Source of the DNA: Platerodrilus igneus
Taxonomy: Eukaryota > Arthropoda > Insecta > Coleoptera > Lycidae
Length of the DNA: 64,000 nucleotides
NCBI GenBank assembly: GCA_036346225.1
Contig: JARFIW010000139.1
Coordinates: 4,030,001 to 4,094,000 of the forward strand
Direction: 5' to 3'
Of this stretch, positions 35,586-45,962 are shown one piece after another. Made by a program: the position numbers and the translations under genes. Each line of letters begins with the position of its first letter. The stretch's first letter is position 1. Under the pieces are notes generated by a model that saw only the letters and a list, made by a program, of their open reading frames with translations, was not told where the DNA came from and made no database searches.

Positions 35586-36679
35586 TTAATTGTAAATGGA
35601 CCGGCATAATCTACACCGGTGACCTCAATAGAATAAGACGAGCGGACGCGATTCGCAGGAAAGTCGCCCATCAACGGATTAAAATTCGAAGGTTTTGCTG
35701 GACAACAATGTATGCAAGTACGAACAGTTTGCTTTGCAGTATTCCTCTTAAATATGGGCCATTACTGCTACCGAATAACAAACAGAAGCTGTTGGAGACC
35801 AGCATGAAATAATCTCAAATGTTCTGCATGGAACAGTAATTTGGTGAAATGATGACACGAAGGCAATATAATTGGGTGTTTTTTGTTAAAGTTAGAGTCC
35901 AAATTTCTTAGCCTACTACCTACACAAATTATATCAGAGTTATTCAAGAATGGATATAAGCTAAGAATTTTACTTTTTTGTGATACATACGATTTTGACC
36001 TTAAAGAGAATAGTTCGAAAGGGAATGACTCTTTTTGAACTTGTTTTATCATGAAATTTAAGGAATCAGTTAAACCTGAAATGGTGAGAAGAGCTAGAGT
36101 GCTGGAAGCCTCATACCTTTTACGACAGTTGCGAAACACCTTATTTAAATTTGAAAATCTTTCAACAGGAAAGGATTCGCACCTGATAGAAATCATGGAA
36201 AGCTTAATTTTTATATTTTCTGGAACTTCTAGCATTGATTCCGGTTGCAACGACCAAATAATGGAAATTTGGTTAAGAAAAGTTGTACCATGCCACCAAA
36301 GATCAGATGTTCTGAATAACTTAGAGCCGACGATTCGAGATAACAAATCAGCTGGGTTTTGTTGTGAATCAACATGACACCAATTATCTAGATTTGTCTT
36401 AGATTGAATTTCTGACGCCCGATCGACCAGAAATGATTTTAACAGGTGTGGCGATGTTCGCAACCAGCATAGTACCACTGTGGAATCGATCCAGCAAGAT
36501 ATTGTATTAAATGTGACATTAATAGAATTAAGAACCTTTGTTAATAAGCGTGCTAAGATTAGAGCACCGCACAACTCAAGACGTGGAAGAGTGATAGTTT
36601 TGAGTGGTGGTACTTTAGCTTTAGCGTAAAGCAGTTGTACAGACACAGAGCCGTGTTGATCGTTAGTAAATGCACGCAC
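35586..36679 (-). pseudogene. BEL/Pao RNase H, integrase zinc domain and first part of integrase core
   Basis: Open for 303 codons from 36679. TLPRLELCGALILARLL (about residues 28-44) and ISCWIDSTVVLCWLRTSPHL (about 60-80) carry the RNase H catalytic E and D. DNWCHVDSQQNPADLLSRIV (about 97-116) is the HV.S..NPAD..SRG-type motif of BEL/Pao. H-H-F-T-K and H-A-E-H-L-R-L-F-H-A-G near the end are the integrase zinc-binding part. After a frameshift at about 35770 the core starts with IEVTGVDYAGPFTIKTKRGL (about 35590-35650), holding the first catalytic D, then is interrupted by the SINE. The order RNase H to integrase is normal. Confidence 0.88.
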
Positions 36680-36685
36680 TATAAG

Positions 36686-38860
36686 CTATTTCTGATGAAT
36701 CGGAAAACCCATGTAGTTCAAGAAATACGGAATTTGATAATTTTGCGTGACGTTGAATTTTAAGATTACTAAATTCAGGCAATTCGTTTTTAAACGCAAA
36801 CCATTCCGTCTGCAGTTGTAACGAAAGGATTGATCCCATCGCACTTTTTCAAGCCACAATTTTTGCATTAAAACTTTAGCTATGATAGTAGAAGCGCTCA
36901 GAAGGCCAAGCGGATCGTACACTTCCGATATAGTAGAAAGTAGAGTACGCTTAGTTATAGTCCTTTGAAAAATTTTGACATTTATTTCGTATGATAAAGT
37001 GTCTAATTCTGGATACCAAAGCAAACCCAAAGTATTGGTACTTTGCTTTGGACCAATTGATAAAAAATTTACAATGAATTAAAATTTTGAATATTTTGCA
37101 ATATTTTAGGTTTATTTGAAACCTATTTCCTTAAGAGAAACAGCCCTTGTTTAGAATGAAAATGATATGTTGGCAAGTAGTGGAGAGCTTAGAAATGGAT
37201 TCGGAACCACTTAACAAGTCGTCGACATAGAAGTCAGAACGAATTATCCTTGACGCTAATGGAAACTTATTTCAATACTCATTGGAAAGTTGTATTATAC
37301 ACCTTGTGTTACGTGCCAAATTGGCACTAAACATTGTTTTAGGTTAATTTTGATGTGCGGAGGTTTCGCGCCATAAATTCAAAAGACTCGGTGCGCGTAT
37401 TTCCGTTACGTCACAGTGCGTTTGCGCCAGATCGCGCGACGCGAGTGGAGTAGGGACAAAGTGGGGAGAAGTTTCCGTGAGTCTCTGTAACGTTGCTTTT
37501 TTGCCTGAACCTTCGAGTGCAGTGGACGTTTTTCGGTAACGTATCGTTATCTTTATCTATGTAGATATCCTTGCCTGATTATCTTTGTTTGTCGCCCTTA
37601 TACCATGTTTCCTTTCCGTTCCCTGCATAGGTAGGTGATGAATTTGTAGCCGTTGGCAGAACCGCATTCCACGCCGGAGCACCATCTTTAATTACTCCGG
37701 AGTGGAGCCTTGAGATCGAGTCCAAGCTATTTGGATGTACGTCAGACGTACCCTCTGTTAATTGCCTTCAAGGGGCCAGCAGCCGCCCTTATGGACGTGC
37801 TGACGCAATCTTTATCTATCTTGAAGGACGATTGGCGTATTTCGTGGAAATCTGGACCTATTATGTGAGTACCTTATTGACATAATTGTTGTAAATTTAC
37901 TTTATATATTGCGTAATTTAATTTGTGCATTGGTGACGTCATTGACAGATGGGCGCGCCAAAATCTGTACAAAGGTTAGCGTTACCAGCCGCCAGTGGCG
38001 TCGCTTTTTCATCGTGCTTGCGCGATGTATTTATCGACGTTTTTTAACCGTAAGAATTCGTTTTTTAAATTGTAAGACTTGTAGCTAGAAAGGGTGCAGT
38101 TGCGGTACCATATGTTACAGTATTTAGTTCGTAAGAATGTAGAGATTCGTTGGGAGCACTGCGCCATAGGATACGCTGAAGACATTTCTGATCAGGATTT
38201 ATCAAGATTTGTCTATACATTTTGGCAATATTTGATGAAACTACGCATGAGTGTTGGCGAAAACTCAACAATATTGAAAGCAAATCTTTTTGTACAACAG
38301 GTTCCACCATTTAAAGATCATTAGCAGAGGTATCTGAAGATGATGAAAAAAACATTAAAAACAACCCTTAATTTGGTAGTAGTATTTTTCGCATTTAGCA
38401 CACCATGGTGCGGATTGAAATATTTAACTTGCGACTTTGGACTATCTATTGATATCTGTGACATGTGACCCATTGATTCGTATTCGTTCATAAAGTCAAT
38501 GTAAATGCTCTTAAGATCAGGATTCACTTGAAGCTTGCGTTCAAGCCGGTAAAATCGTTACAACGCTCCCGCTTTATAATCCCCCAATTTATCCGGAAAA
38601 TCCCTCAGAGGAGACGATGAACCTATCTTCACTATTTCTTTGGAAGGTGGAGACAAAATGTGCCTCGCATTCCTGCTTTTCATTTGAAAATGGCGATCAA
38701 GTGTAACTTCTTCAAGTTCCCAGAATCTAGATAGGTCAAGACTAGAAACGCTTTGAGCAACATTGCATGAAACTGTTCGACTGGGAATAGTGCAACTTAT
38801 ACTGTCCGATATGAACCAACCTAGCTTGGTTTTTTGAAGTATGGGTTTTTCAGGGCCCAA
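36686..38860 (-). pseudogene. BEL/Pao reverse transcriptase, split by a solo LTR
   Basis: From right: 38558-38860 (LQKTKLGWFISDSISCTIPS) is the protease-RT linker. 38321-38527 holds QVKYFNPHHGVLNAKNTTTK and LRVVFN, RT block 1-2. 38065-38310 has VVSSNIAKMYRQILINPDQK, where the first catalytic D of the family is N here, then GTATAPFLATS. The solo LTR (37307-38077) interrupts after LAT. RT resumes with IIQLSNEY and SRIIRSDFYVDDLLS (about 37196-37240), the YVDD catalytic box. 36686-37030 has LSTISEVYDPLGLLSASTII, the RT connection. Several stops and frameshifts show inactivity. Confidence 0.88.
37307..38077. mobile_element. CpG-rich solo LTR inserted in BEL/Pao RT
   Basis: A 771-bp sequence starting TGTTACG and ending TGTAAGA (one change from TGTAACA). 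It is flanked by CTTG on both sides (37303-37306 and 38078-38081), a 4-bp duplication. Removing it and one CTTG restores continuity of the RT reading region. It is far richer in CpG than its surroundings (about 14 CpG in 37381-37500). It contains TGACGTCA (about 37935) and TTACGTCA (about 37408), and an open ATG (about 37792) followed after 25 codons by GTGAGT. No internal retroelement sequence is present, so it is a solo LTR of an unidentified family. Confidence 0.8.
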
Positions 38861-38899
38861 CTTTATCTGACCGACGCATAATGGTTCTCAGAAGAGACC

Positions 38900-39430
38900 G
38901 GCACCTATAAAAAGATCTATCTTTGAAGGCCTATAAAATTCTGGGTCAGCGAGATGAATATTTTTTGGTATGCTGAATGCAGAAACCCCATACTAGACAA
39001 GCTGGAATTTTGTCACAAATATTTGGAATTATTAAACACGTAAAAGTAGTGGAGAATGACGAATGACGAGCTTTCACTGTTCTACCGCATTTATATTTGA
39101 TACACGATTGTATTTGGTTAGTACCGACCACTGAAATGTCAGCATGCTTCCTTGCAAGACCCAAAAATTTGCAACATGCATTGAGATGCACAATCCAGAA
39201 GCGCCTTACAGTAACGCAGCTGTCCAGAGTGATCAAAAGCCCTAAGTGTTACGGTTGATAGCAAAACCTGATTATCTTGTAACACACAGTTGGACAACGT
39301 AACTTGAGTGTTGTTCATAGAAGGTTCGACAAATGAAGAAGTGTCGTATTGAGCTGCTACATGCCTTTCAAAATGCAGAACCGTATGATGTTTAAGACTA
39401 CATTTGACATATTTGCAATGTAGACTCTGA
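38900..39430 (-). pseudogene. BEL/Pao protease region, active site lost
   Basis: At about 39180-39260 the minus strand encodes QVLLSTVTLRAFDHSGQLRY followed by CKALLDCASQ. In BEL/Pao elements this is the start of the A17-type protease, where D-S-G-S-Q is the active-site motif; here it reads D-C-A-S-Q. The rest of the domain runs to about 38900 across frame changes. The protease would cleave the gag-pol product. The loss of the D-S/T-G triad means it could not. The right side is interrupted by SINE copy 2. Confidence 0.65.
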
Positions 39431-39746
39431 TGGCCTTACATGTGATTTTCCAATGCTCCACCCGAAGGTACTACATTGGCCAGGAAGCGAGTTTTTTTTT
39501 ACTTGGAAAATTTGGAATTTTGCCGAACCCTTGCTGTTCCAAGCAAGGTAGGGATCTTTAACGTGCGTGACAACATTCACACACGAGACCTTCACTTTAC
39601 CTCTCATCCAAATGAGGGTGTATTTTTGTGAAAAATGCTCGCCTAACATTTTTCAAGCGGACCGTGTCGGAATTCGAACCCGGGACCTTGGACGTAGTAG
39701 TCCCACACATACCACTACGCCACGAAGCCGCCTTACTTTGATGGCC
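39424..39746 (-). repeat. 12-bp target duplications around SINE copy 2
   Basis: ACTCTGATGGCC (39424-39435) and ACTTTGATGGCC (39735-39746), one mismatch, lie immediately outside the SINE. Confidence 0.85.
39436..39734 (-). mobile_element. tRNA-derived SINE, copy 2
   Basis: Same family as the copies at 35273, 52533 and 61962, in inverted orientation to copy 1 within the same BEL/Pao element. On the minus strand the B box reads GGTTCGAATTCC and the A box region TGGCGTAGTGGTA. The body and the terminal TTACATGTGATTTT (plus strand) match copy 1. It is inserted between gag and protease. Confidence 0.92.
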
Positions 39747-39749
39747 ACT

Positions 39750-40264
39750 GTATAAACAGTTGGCTCACAAGTTTAGTTTTGTATCTTCAGCCAATCGAGC
39801 GGTAATACTGAGTTTAAGAAGAACACAGCTGGGCAAATTGTGAGAAGATTTACTAAATGCACATGTGAGTTGAGCGCTCAGCAGGGATCTTGATTTAATA
39901 TGAATATTTTCCTTTGTCGAAACTGAGTTGGTTTCAATTTTTTCGAGAATATCCGCTTTATTTTTTAGAAAGTTTATTAAATCTTTCAGAGACTGATCTT
40001 TGAGCTTTTGAGATTCCCACTCACGAACAGAGTTGCTATTTAAACGATTTAATTCTATGTAAATAAGTAAAGCATCCCAATGTTCAATTGGTTGACCCAA
40101 TGATTTTAATGATCGGAGGTTTCGTAACAATTCGTCTATTAATTGACGAATGCTACAAGATGTTTCTTTGTTAATTACAGATAAATAAAAATAGTCTTCG
40201 TGTGATTATGAATTAGTAAGGATTTGTTTCTATGCAATTTCTGAATAATATCTGAATCAGTCAT
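39750..40264 (-). pseudogene. BEL/Pao gag N-terminal part
   Basis: Begins with ATG at 40264 (MTDSDIIQKLHRNKSLLIHN), stops after about 29 codons, and continues in another frame. 39765-40130 encodes RNLRSLKSLGQPIEHWDALL, then IELNRLNSNSVREWE and the LKDLINFLKNKADILEKIET helix. The RNL..L..LG.P...WD..L pattern is the DUF1759-type gag core common in BEL/Pao elements. The zinc-knuckle part beyond is lost at the SINE insertion. Gag would form the particle. Confidence 0.78.
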
Positions 40265-40692
40265 CGTAGATACGACGACTAACAAGACTAGTAATTAATT
40301 TTAAACGTTTAATTGAATTATTAAAATGTAAACTCAATTATTTCAGAGCTTTGATTTTTCGAAATAGTGAAGCAAAGTCATTACACAGTTTTAACGAAAG
40401 TTAAACGTATAAAGGTAAGGATACATGACAAGGTACCAGTTTGAAGATATAATAGCACCATGGAACGCACTCACTTACTTGTTTTCCTACTTCGTCCTGC
40501 TTCGTTGAACTCTTCTTGATATAGCAGCAAAGGCGTGAAATGGAGAATGCACTCACGGCAACGATACTGAAACTATACCAACACTAACTTTATCAGATGA
40601 AAGTAAACCATATTTGTGTTATCGCGTTTGACTGAAAGAACAAAAACTATTTTGATGGTTTAATTTGGCTCAAATATCACCATTTATGTTGT
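40265..40692 (-). other. BEL/Pao 5' leader
   Basis: Untranslated leader between the right terminal repeat and gag. It contains the possible primer site TGGTGATATTTGAGCC (minus, about 40657-40684). Confidence 0.5.
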
Positions 40693-40833
40693 GGATTGGA
40701 TAACTTATTGAATGAACTGTATAAACACTTTTGTGATAATAATAGATTTAATAAGGACTTATAGAAAATACAAACTTTTGTACAAATTCAAAAGTGACAT
40801 TAAAAGATTATCATTAAACGTCAATCCATATAT
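40693..40833 (-). repeat. BEL/Pao 5' LTR, partial
   Basis: Matches 34031-34172 with few differences, then similarity stops abruptly at CCATATAT, suggesting that the outer part of this LTR was deleted or replaced. Confidence 0.75.
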
Positions 40834-41758
40834 GCTTGATCTTTTACACGAAACTTTAACAGTACCACTGCTAATTTCAAGTCACAAGTATCAATTAGAA
40901 CTGCACTCCAATATACATGACGTTAATATATATGTATATTCAAAATTTGTAGATAATTCTAGGACATACCAGAAATTATGCAAATGACATTCTCGAATGT
41001 ACCTATTGTAATCTTTAAATACAAATGCTTGTACCTTTTAATCAAGGAACCTCGCACCGCAGGTGTTTAAACCCTACGTTTATCTTATAATGTAACTATT
41101 CTGGTCACAGGTAGACCAATCGGCGCCACATTACATACAAGATTTTCCTAATGAGCACCTTTAAACTGTTGGTAAATCTACATCGTATACTACGTTTATT
41201 CTATTTCAATGAATTTAATTTTATTTTATTTCGTCTCGAATATTTTAAGCCTATCTGTCGAATTTGTGCTCGCTTTTGACTAATAAAAAGTTTATTAAGA
41301 ATTATTTTACTCCGGATTATTGTAATTTCCTGGTCCATTTCTATTCCATTCTTAATCTATAAATTTTTGTAAGACGATGTTTTAAAACTTAATTTAGTCA
41401 ATTCTGAAACTAAGTTTGTACATCCAGGTTTACTTGATGGGTTTGAATTCAACCCTAAAGCCGGGTTTTAGTTTATGTTTTTAATTTACCGTTACGTTCT
41501 AAGTTTAATTGATGGCTTAAATGAACATAACTTTCCCGACTTTCATCAACCCTTATACTACCTACCCCTATCTAGAAACTTTAGTGACAAAATTTAATAC
41601 TTCAGTCAGGTTAGAAGTTTCTCAAATTGTACGTTGCTCGACAACATCAACTTCAGCGTTTGTTTAATTTAACTTTTTATATATGTAGTTTCAGTAGTCT
41701 TTTGACACATTTTGCGTATATTGCAACTGCATTTTATTGAATTACGGTTGGATAGCTA
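40834..41758. other. No gene recognised
   Basis: AT-rich DNA. A GGCGCCACA motif at 41122-41130 with CTACGTTTAT at about 41083 faintly resembles repeat X. The 91-codon plus-strand ORF starting in the LTR is a chance frame. Confidence 0.35.
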
Positions 41759-42260
41759 TACAGAGTGTCCATAAACTCTCCTACCAAATCGAAGTCACAT
41801 ATAATTGACTATGTCGATTTAACCCAAATTACGCTCGTCCAAAAATGCTAAAGCTCTTCGAAAATGACGTCTTTAAGTCAGTTTTTTAAAAATATCTAAA
41901 AAAATGCCGTCACATAAGTTGTTTAAACTTCCACTGTAAATACAATTTTTTTATTGAAATCACAGGTGTCTCATTGTGCGAAGGGGCCAATGGATATTTT
42001 GAATTACAATTTTTTATCTCCAAATTTGTATAATATTCTATGTCAAATTTGAAAGCTTCGAGGTTTCTCCCAATTTCGAGAAAAATCAATTTCAACTTTT
42101 GAGTTTTTTGCATAAAATTTCATTTGGTTACTAGAAATACGAAATTGGCTTTGACTAGCCAGCGGCTAGATATTTGTACGTGTCAAAATGTTTTGATTCA
42201 AACAATTATTGTTACTAGTGTTGTGTTGCAGAGATAGAATAAATGCAATTTTTATAAAAA

Positions 42261-42943
42261 TGGGTAATTTTACTAGTAAAAAAATACACTGATATGCATT
42301 TAGTCTATGGCGAAGTACAATGTAATGTTCGTTCAGGGGAACCAAGATGAATGCAGAGGGTATCCCAGCCGCGCAATATTACAGCCCTACACCAAAGATT
42401 GAGAGAAACAGGCTCAGTATTTTCAAATAATACTGAAACTGGTGGAGGCTCAGATGTTACTGATGAATACGACAAAGATATTTTGTTGAAAATTGAAAAT
42501 AATCCTGAGATTGGTGTCAAAAGACTCGCTACTATGTTTCGTGACATTTCCAAATCTTTTATGAGGTATATTATTTATAAAGAAAACTTTTATCCTATTC
42601 ATTTTCAGAAAGTTCATGCGATGTTAGATGATGATTACCCTAATCGTGTAGATTTTTCAAATTGGTTGCGGAACAAAAAGATTCAAGATCCTAATTTCTC
42701 ATCTCATATTTTATTTAGTGATGAAGCAACATTTACCAGCGATTAGTTATTTAATTTACATAATTCACATCATTATTCGCTTGTTGGTGCAAACCCCCAC
42801 GTAATAAAGCTGACTAAGCATCAGCAAAGATTTGGTATAAATGTCTGGATAGGTGTCTTTGGTGACCTTCCTGGGACCTGTATAGTTACCTGGTCGATCA
42901 ACGGGACTGGATTATCTCGTAACATTCGAGTCTTCTATTAAAT
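42261..42943 (+). pseudogene. Mariner-like transposase, N-terminal half
   Basis: DNA-binding part: MHLVYGEVQCNVRS (about 42295) and ALHQRLRETGSVFS (42351-42746), the DUF4817-like HTH pattern in which the element reads R.YP.R......F..L..RLRETGSV. Then NRVDFSNWLRNKKIQDPNFS and HILFSDEATFTS (with the first catalytic D of the SDEA motif), followed by a stop and NVWIGVFGD and a degraded GPV-LPGRSTGLDYL stretch (about 42838-42935). The real start is probably the ATG at 42261, put out of frame by later shifts. The homologous second half lies about 2 kb downstream. Confidence 0.75.
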
Positions 42944-42944
42944 A

Positions 42945-44961
42945 TGACTGCTCTACCATACAAGCGGCAGAGCCTCGATAGATTACGAGGGGTTCCTGTT
43001 TGATGGACAAGCCCAGGGTAAAAGGATGTTGAATGGCTTTGAGAGAAAAGGATTCCTTTAAAGAGTTCTTCCAGCCAGCTAAGTTTCTTCAACTTAGGGC
43101 AGAGCTATGAGCTAGGGTCGTAGGATGGTATACGAAAAAAAACAAAAGGAGTTTTATTGGACGCCACCGTATCTTAATGAGTGTTTTATAAGGAATTCTT
43201 CGAAGATCAGATACGGAAATCTTCGAAAGAGAAAAAAATTTACGACAAGCAACATATACAACAATACTTACTGTGGTTTCTGCAACCTGGAATAGGAACG
43301 ACGATCTCGTGCTATCTGAAAATTTAATCATACCTAGACGTTTTCCAACTAGGGCTTCATGAGAGCCTAGTCACTTTATCACAAAAATAATTATATGTAA
43401 ATTACTAATCAAAATTATACCTTCAAGAAAAACTTTTAACATTTACACTAATAATACCTTCCTTCAGTACTAAAGCTTCTAAATTATAAACAGTTTGTTT
43501 CTGTAGGACAAGCTTTAAAGAAAGAAAATTTTGAGACAACTTAAAAATTTTCTATTAATTTTGTTTTCAAAAAAATATTTATATATACATTGTTTATACA
43601 ACTTATTTATACGGAGACTTTCGAAACAGTTCCGTGGAATAGTGTTTTATTAAATGCATAAATTATTTTAGTTTTCAGTAAGAAATAAGTTACTTTTAAT
43701 TTACGTTACAATGACTTCATTTTACTTGGATAGGATCCTTTCCAGTTCACAAACAAAATTTACATATTCAAAAGTAATTTCTCAGGTTATGGTTATACAT
43801 TCTTAATAACAAATTTTAATAAAATCAAAGGTCAAAGAAAGTACTTATTGACGACATTGAATTATACATCAGGTGTATTATTACCATGTGTTATACATTA
43901 TAATTCGGCAAACAATTCTTATCCTATCACTTGTTCGATAAAGCAAATCCTTTAATACAACTTTGTAACTTCAAACACAACATTGCACCAAGATCTTAAA
44001 AATGTTAAGGTCAATTATGCCTTATTCAAATACTAAATTTTTAAATTAAATTTTAAATGAAACAAATTAATTGAACTATGAACTTTAGCAAAAATTTGGA
44101 GAATTAATTTTATACAAACTTAGGTATAGCTTCTTCGAAAATTTATCTGAGCATTTAATTGAAAGTTTCTTGAAAAAAAATATAAGAATAAAAATGGAGG
44201 GTGACTCACCGCTAACCATCTGCTATATCTGCGTCCTTACCCTTATAGTTGAGCGTAGCTGACACAGGGGTCCGGATTTAACATTCGTATTAACCAATAA
44301 CATGTGCGGGTTTCGACATTCTTGCCTAGTAACAATTGAAACTGCTTTTAAATTTCCATAACTTCTTTACTTGTAACTTGAATTTAATATTTCAAAAATT
44401 CGGAATTATAACTATCTCCATATTCAATGATAGTTAGTTTAATCCTTAAAACGCTAAACTAAAAAATGAATAAAAACTTGAAGATCTCAAGAACTTCAAA
44501 AACTTGCGCTGAAATGAAACGAAAGAATAAAAATTTGGGGTAAGCTTGTGCAATCTTTCTTACCGTAAAAATATTTCCATCACCATTTTAGGTCGATGCT
44601 ATTACCAAAACTAAGACTAACTTATGGAACATGTTGACTCCACTTAAATAACTGGTCGGGCGGCATGTTTGAATAAAAACGTGCAAGCTCCGAAAAATAC
44701 GTGTCTACGGACTACATCTGATATTAAAAATGGCTTATTCCACGAGGCAGCCTTCTTTCTACTCGTATGTGCGGGAAAGGGGGATATTGACACAAGATAC
44801 AAACAACTAGAAGTCACTTGATGTGTACTTTTGCTATTCTAATGTAGAGGGCGTACTATGTATGAATTTTATAATAAAAGGTTCCAATAGAAATTTAACA
44901 TTTATTGATTAGGTTTATCGAACAAAACTTGAGTATTTGAATAACAGAAAATCGAAATTGT
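42945..44961 (-). repeat. Dispersed repeat X, copy 3, inserted in a transposase
   Basis: A ~2-kb block separates the two halves of the transposase. Near its left it shares blocks with copies 1 and 2: CTTCC.GC..GCTAAG, then GGGCAGAGCTATGAGC (about 43100-43115) and TTATTGGACGCCACC (43155-43167), the last giving GGTGGCGTCC on the minus strand. On the right it ends about TTGTTACA (44955-44962). Target duplications are not convincing and the ends are approximate. No ORF is recognised; the minus-strand frames at 42898-43331 are not conserved. Confidence 0.45.
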
Positions 44962-45230
44962 TACAATCTTATTATTTTTCTTGAATATGTTTACCTAACT
45001 TACTTGAAGACAGAATTTGTGGTTTTTACACGATGGTTGTCCAGTTCATTATAGTAGAGATGTTCGTCAATTCTTAACAACACAGAAATCAATAGATTGG
45101 AGGAGATGGTCCAATCAGTTGGCATCCAAGATCACCATATCTGAACACATGTAATTTCTGTATTTGGGGCTACTTCAAGTAATTCGTTTAAGCTGTTCCA
45201 ATTAAAACTCATATTCAGCAGTGGCAAGTA
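44962..45230 (+). pseudogene. Mariner-like transposase, C-terminal half
   Basis: Encodes NLIIFLEYVYL, then RQNLWFLHDGCPVHYSRDVR, with the second catalytic D in HDGCP. It continues as WRRWSNQ and, after a frameshift, PISWHPRSPYLNT and IWGYFK. In the family the third catalytic residue lies in a PRSPDLTPLD-like motif; here D is replaced (PYLNT-C-N). The part therefore completes the transposase begun at 42261, and the catalytic site is destroyed. The remaining C-terminus to about 45330 is not readable. Confidence 0.75.
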
Positions 45231-45330
45231 GTTGAAGATGCCTGCAAATCAAATTAGAAATTATCATCTAATTTTTGCACGAATTATGGTAATAGAAATA
45301 GATTAGAATAGATTTATGTATTCAAACAGA

Positions 45331-45962
45331 TGTAGATCACCCGTTGTAAACTTGGTTCCGTTGTGCTATTAGATTTGGTTTTTTTATTCAATCTCCCCGA
45401 GGAGGAGCTTAATAGAGAAATAATATTTACTGTGATGGGAGTGTCAAAAGTCAAGTTTTTCAAGTTTGAACAATTTACATTGCTATAGTTTTATATTTAG
45501 ACTTGCTTCACGATTATACACTTTTAAAAAAAAGTTTTTTACTTAAAAGATGGAAGGTCTAAAAACTATGTCTTCGACTAATTTGGCTTTTATCCCAAAG
45601 CAGAGTTAGATGTGTGGCGGGGCTGAATTTACTTAGATGAATGAAAGAGTATGTAATTTTAAGTTGAATGCTACTCTATCTTACAAGTATTAATTAATCT
45701 TGAAGGAGAGATACAGAAACCCCTTTCGTGTTTGTTAATTCTTATCCTTTATCTTAATTCTTGGATAAATATAACGCGAAATAATGTAGGGTTGATCTTG
45801 TTTTAACCAATTTGATATCTTTCTCAACAATAAAAAGAACATTTTTAACATATGCCACTTTTAAATTACCAGGCACAGGATAATTGCTAACGTAATGACT
45901 CGTCTATTTCGTTTTCAATAAATAAATATTTTTATTATAACAACACTTAGAAATACTAGGAG
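45331..45962. other. No recognisable feature
   Basis: AT-rich DNA between the mariner-like element and the RTE composite. The right end of the mariner-like element probably lies here but is not recognised. Confidence 0.4.

Larger units (their letters stand above)
34021..40833 (-). mobile_element. BEL/Pao LTR retrotransposon with three nested insertions
   Basis: The minus strand carries gag, protease, RT, RNase H, integrase and a DUF5641-like C-terminus in BEL/Pao order. Terminal direct repeats are at 34031-34172 and 40693-40833. The minus strand just inside the right repeat reads TGGTGATATTTGAGCCAAAT, a plausible degraded form of the TCCTTCGAGCCGGAT-type primer site. Nested insertions are a SINE at 35273-35571, a solo LTR at 37307-38077 and a SINE at 39436-39734, each with target duplications. 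All coding parts contain stops or frameshifts. Confidence 0.88.
41761..45330 (+). mobile_element. Mariner-like DNA transposon split by a ~2-kb insertion
   Basis: Starts at 41761 after TA (41759-41760) with CAGAGTGTCCATAAACTCTC, the typical end style of mariner-like elements. A ~500-bp 5' region follows, then a transposase (about 42261-42943 and 44962-45230). The right inverted end is not recognisable. The two transposase halves are separated by 42945-44961. Confidence 0.7.

Noticed and set aside
35359..35674. Several overlapping ORFs on both strands
   Set aside because: They are translations of the SINE and its junction with integrase, not genes.
36051..36377. 108-codon plus-strand ORF
   Set aside because: Antisense shadow of the BEL/Pao RNase H frame.
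37790..37872. Host gene first exon (ATG ORF then GTGAGT)
   Set aside because: It lies inside a solo LTR with target duplications, so it belongs to the transposon and not to a host gene at this locus.
42898..43331. Two minus-strand ORFs in repeat X copy 3
   Set aside because: Not conserved in copies 1 and 2, and no motif.
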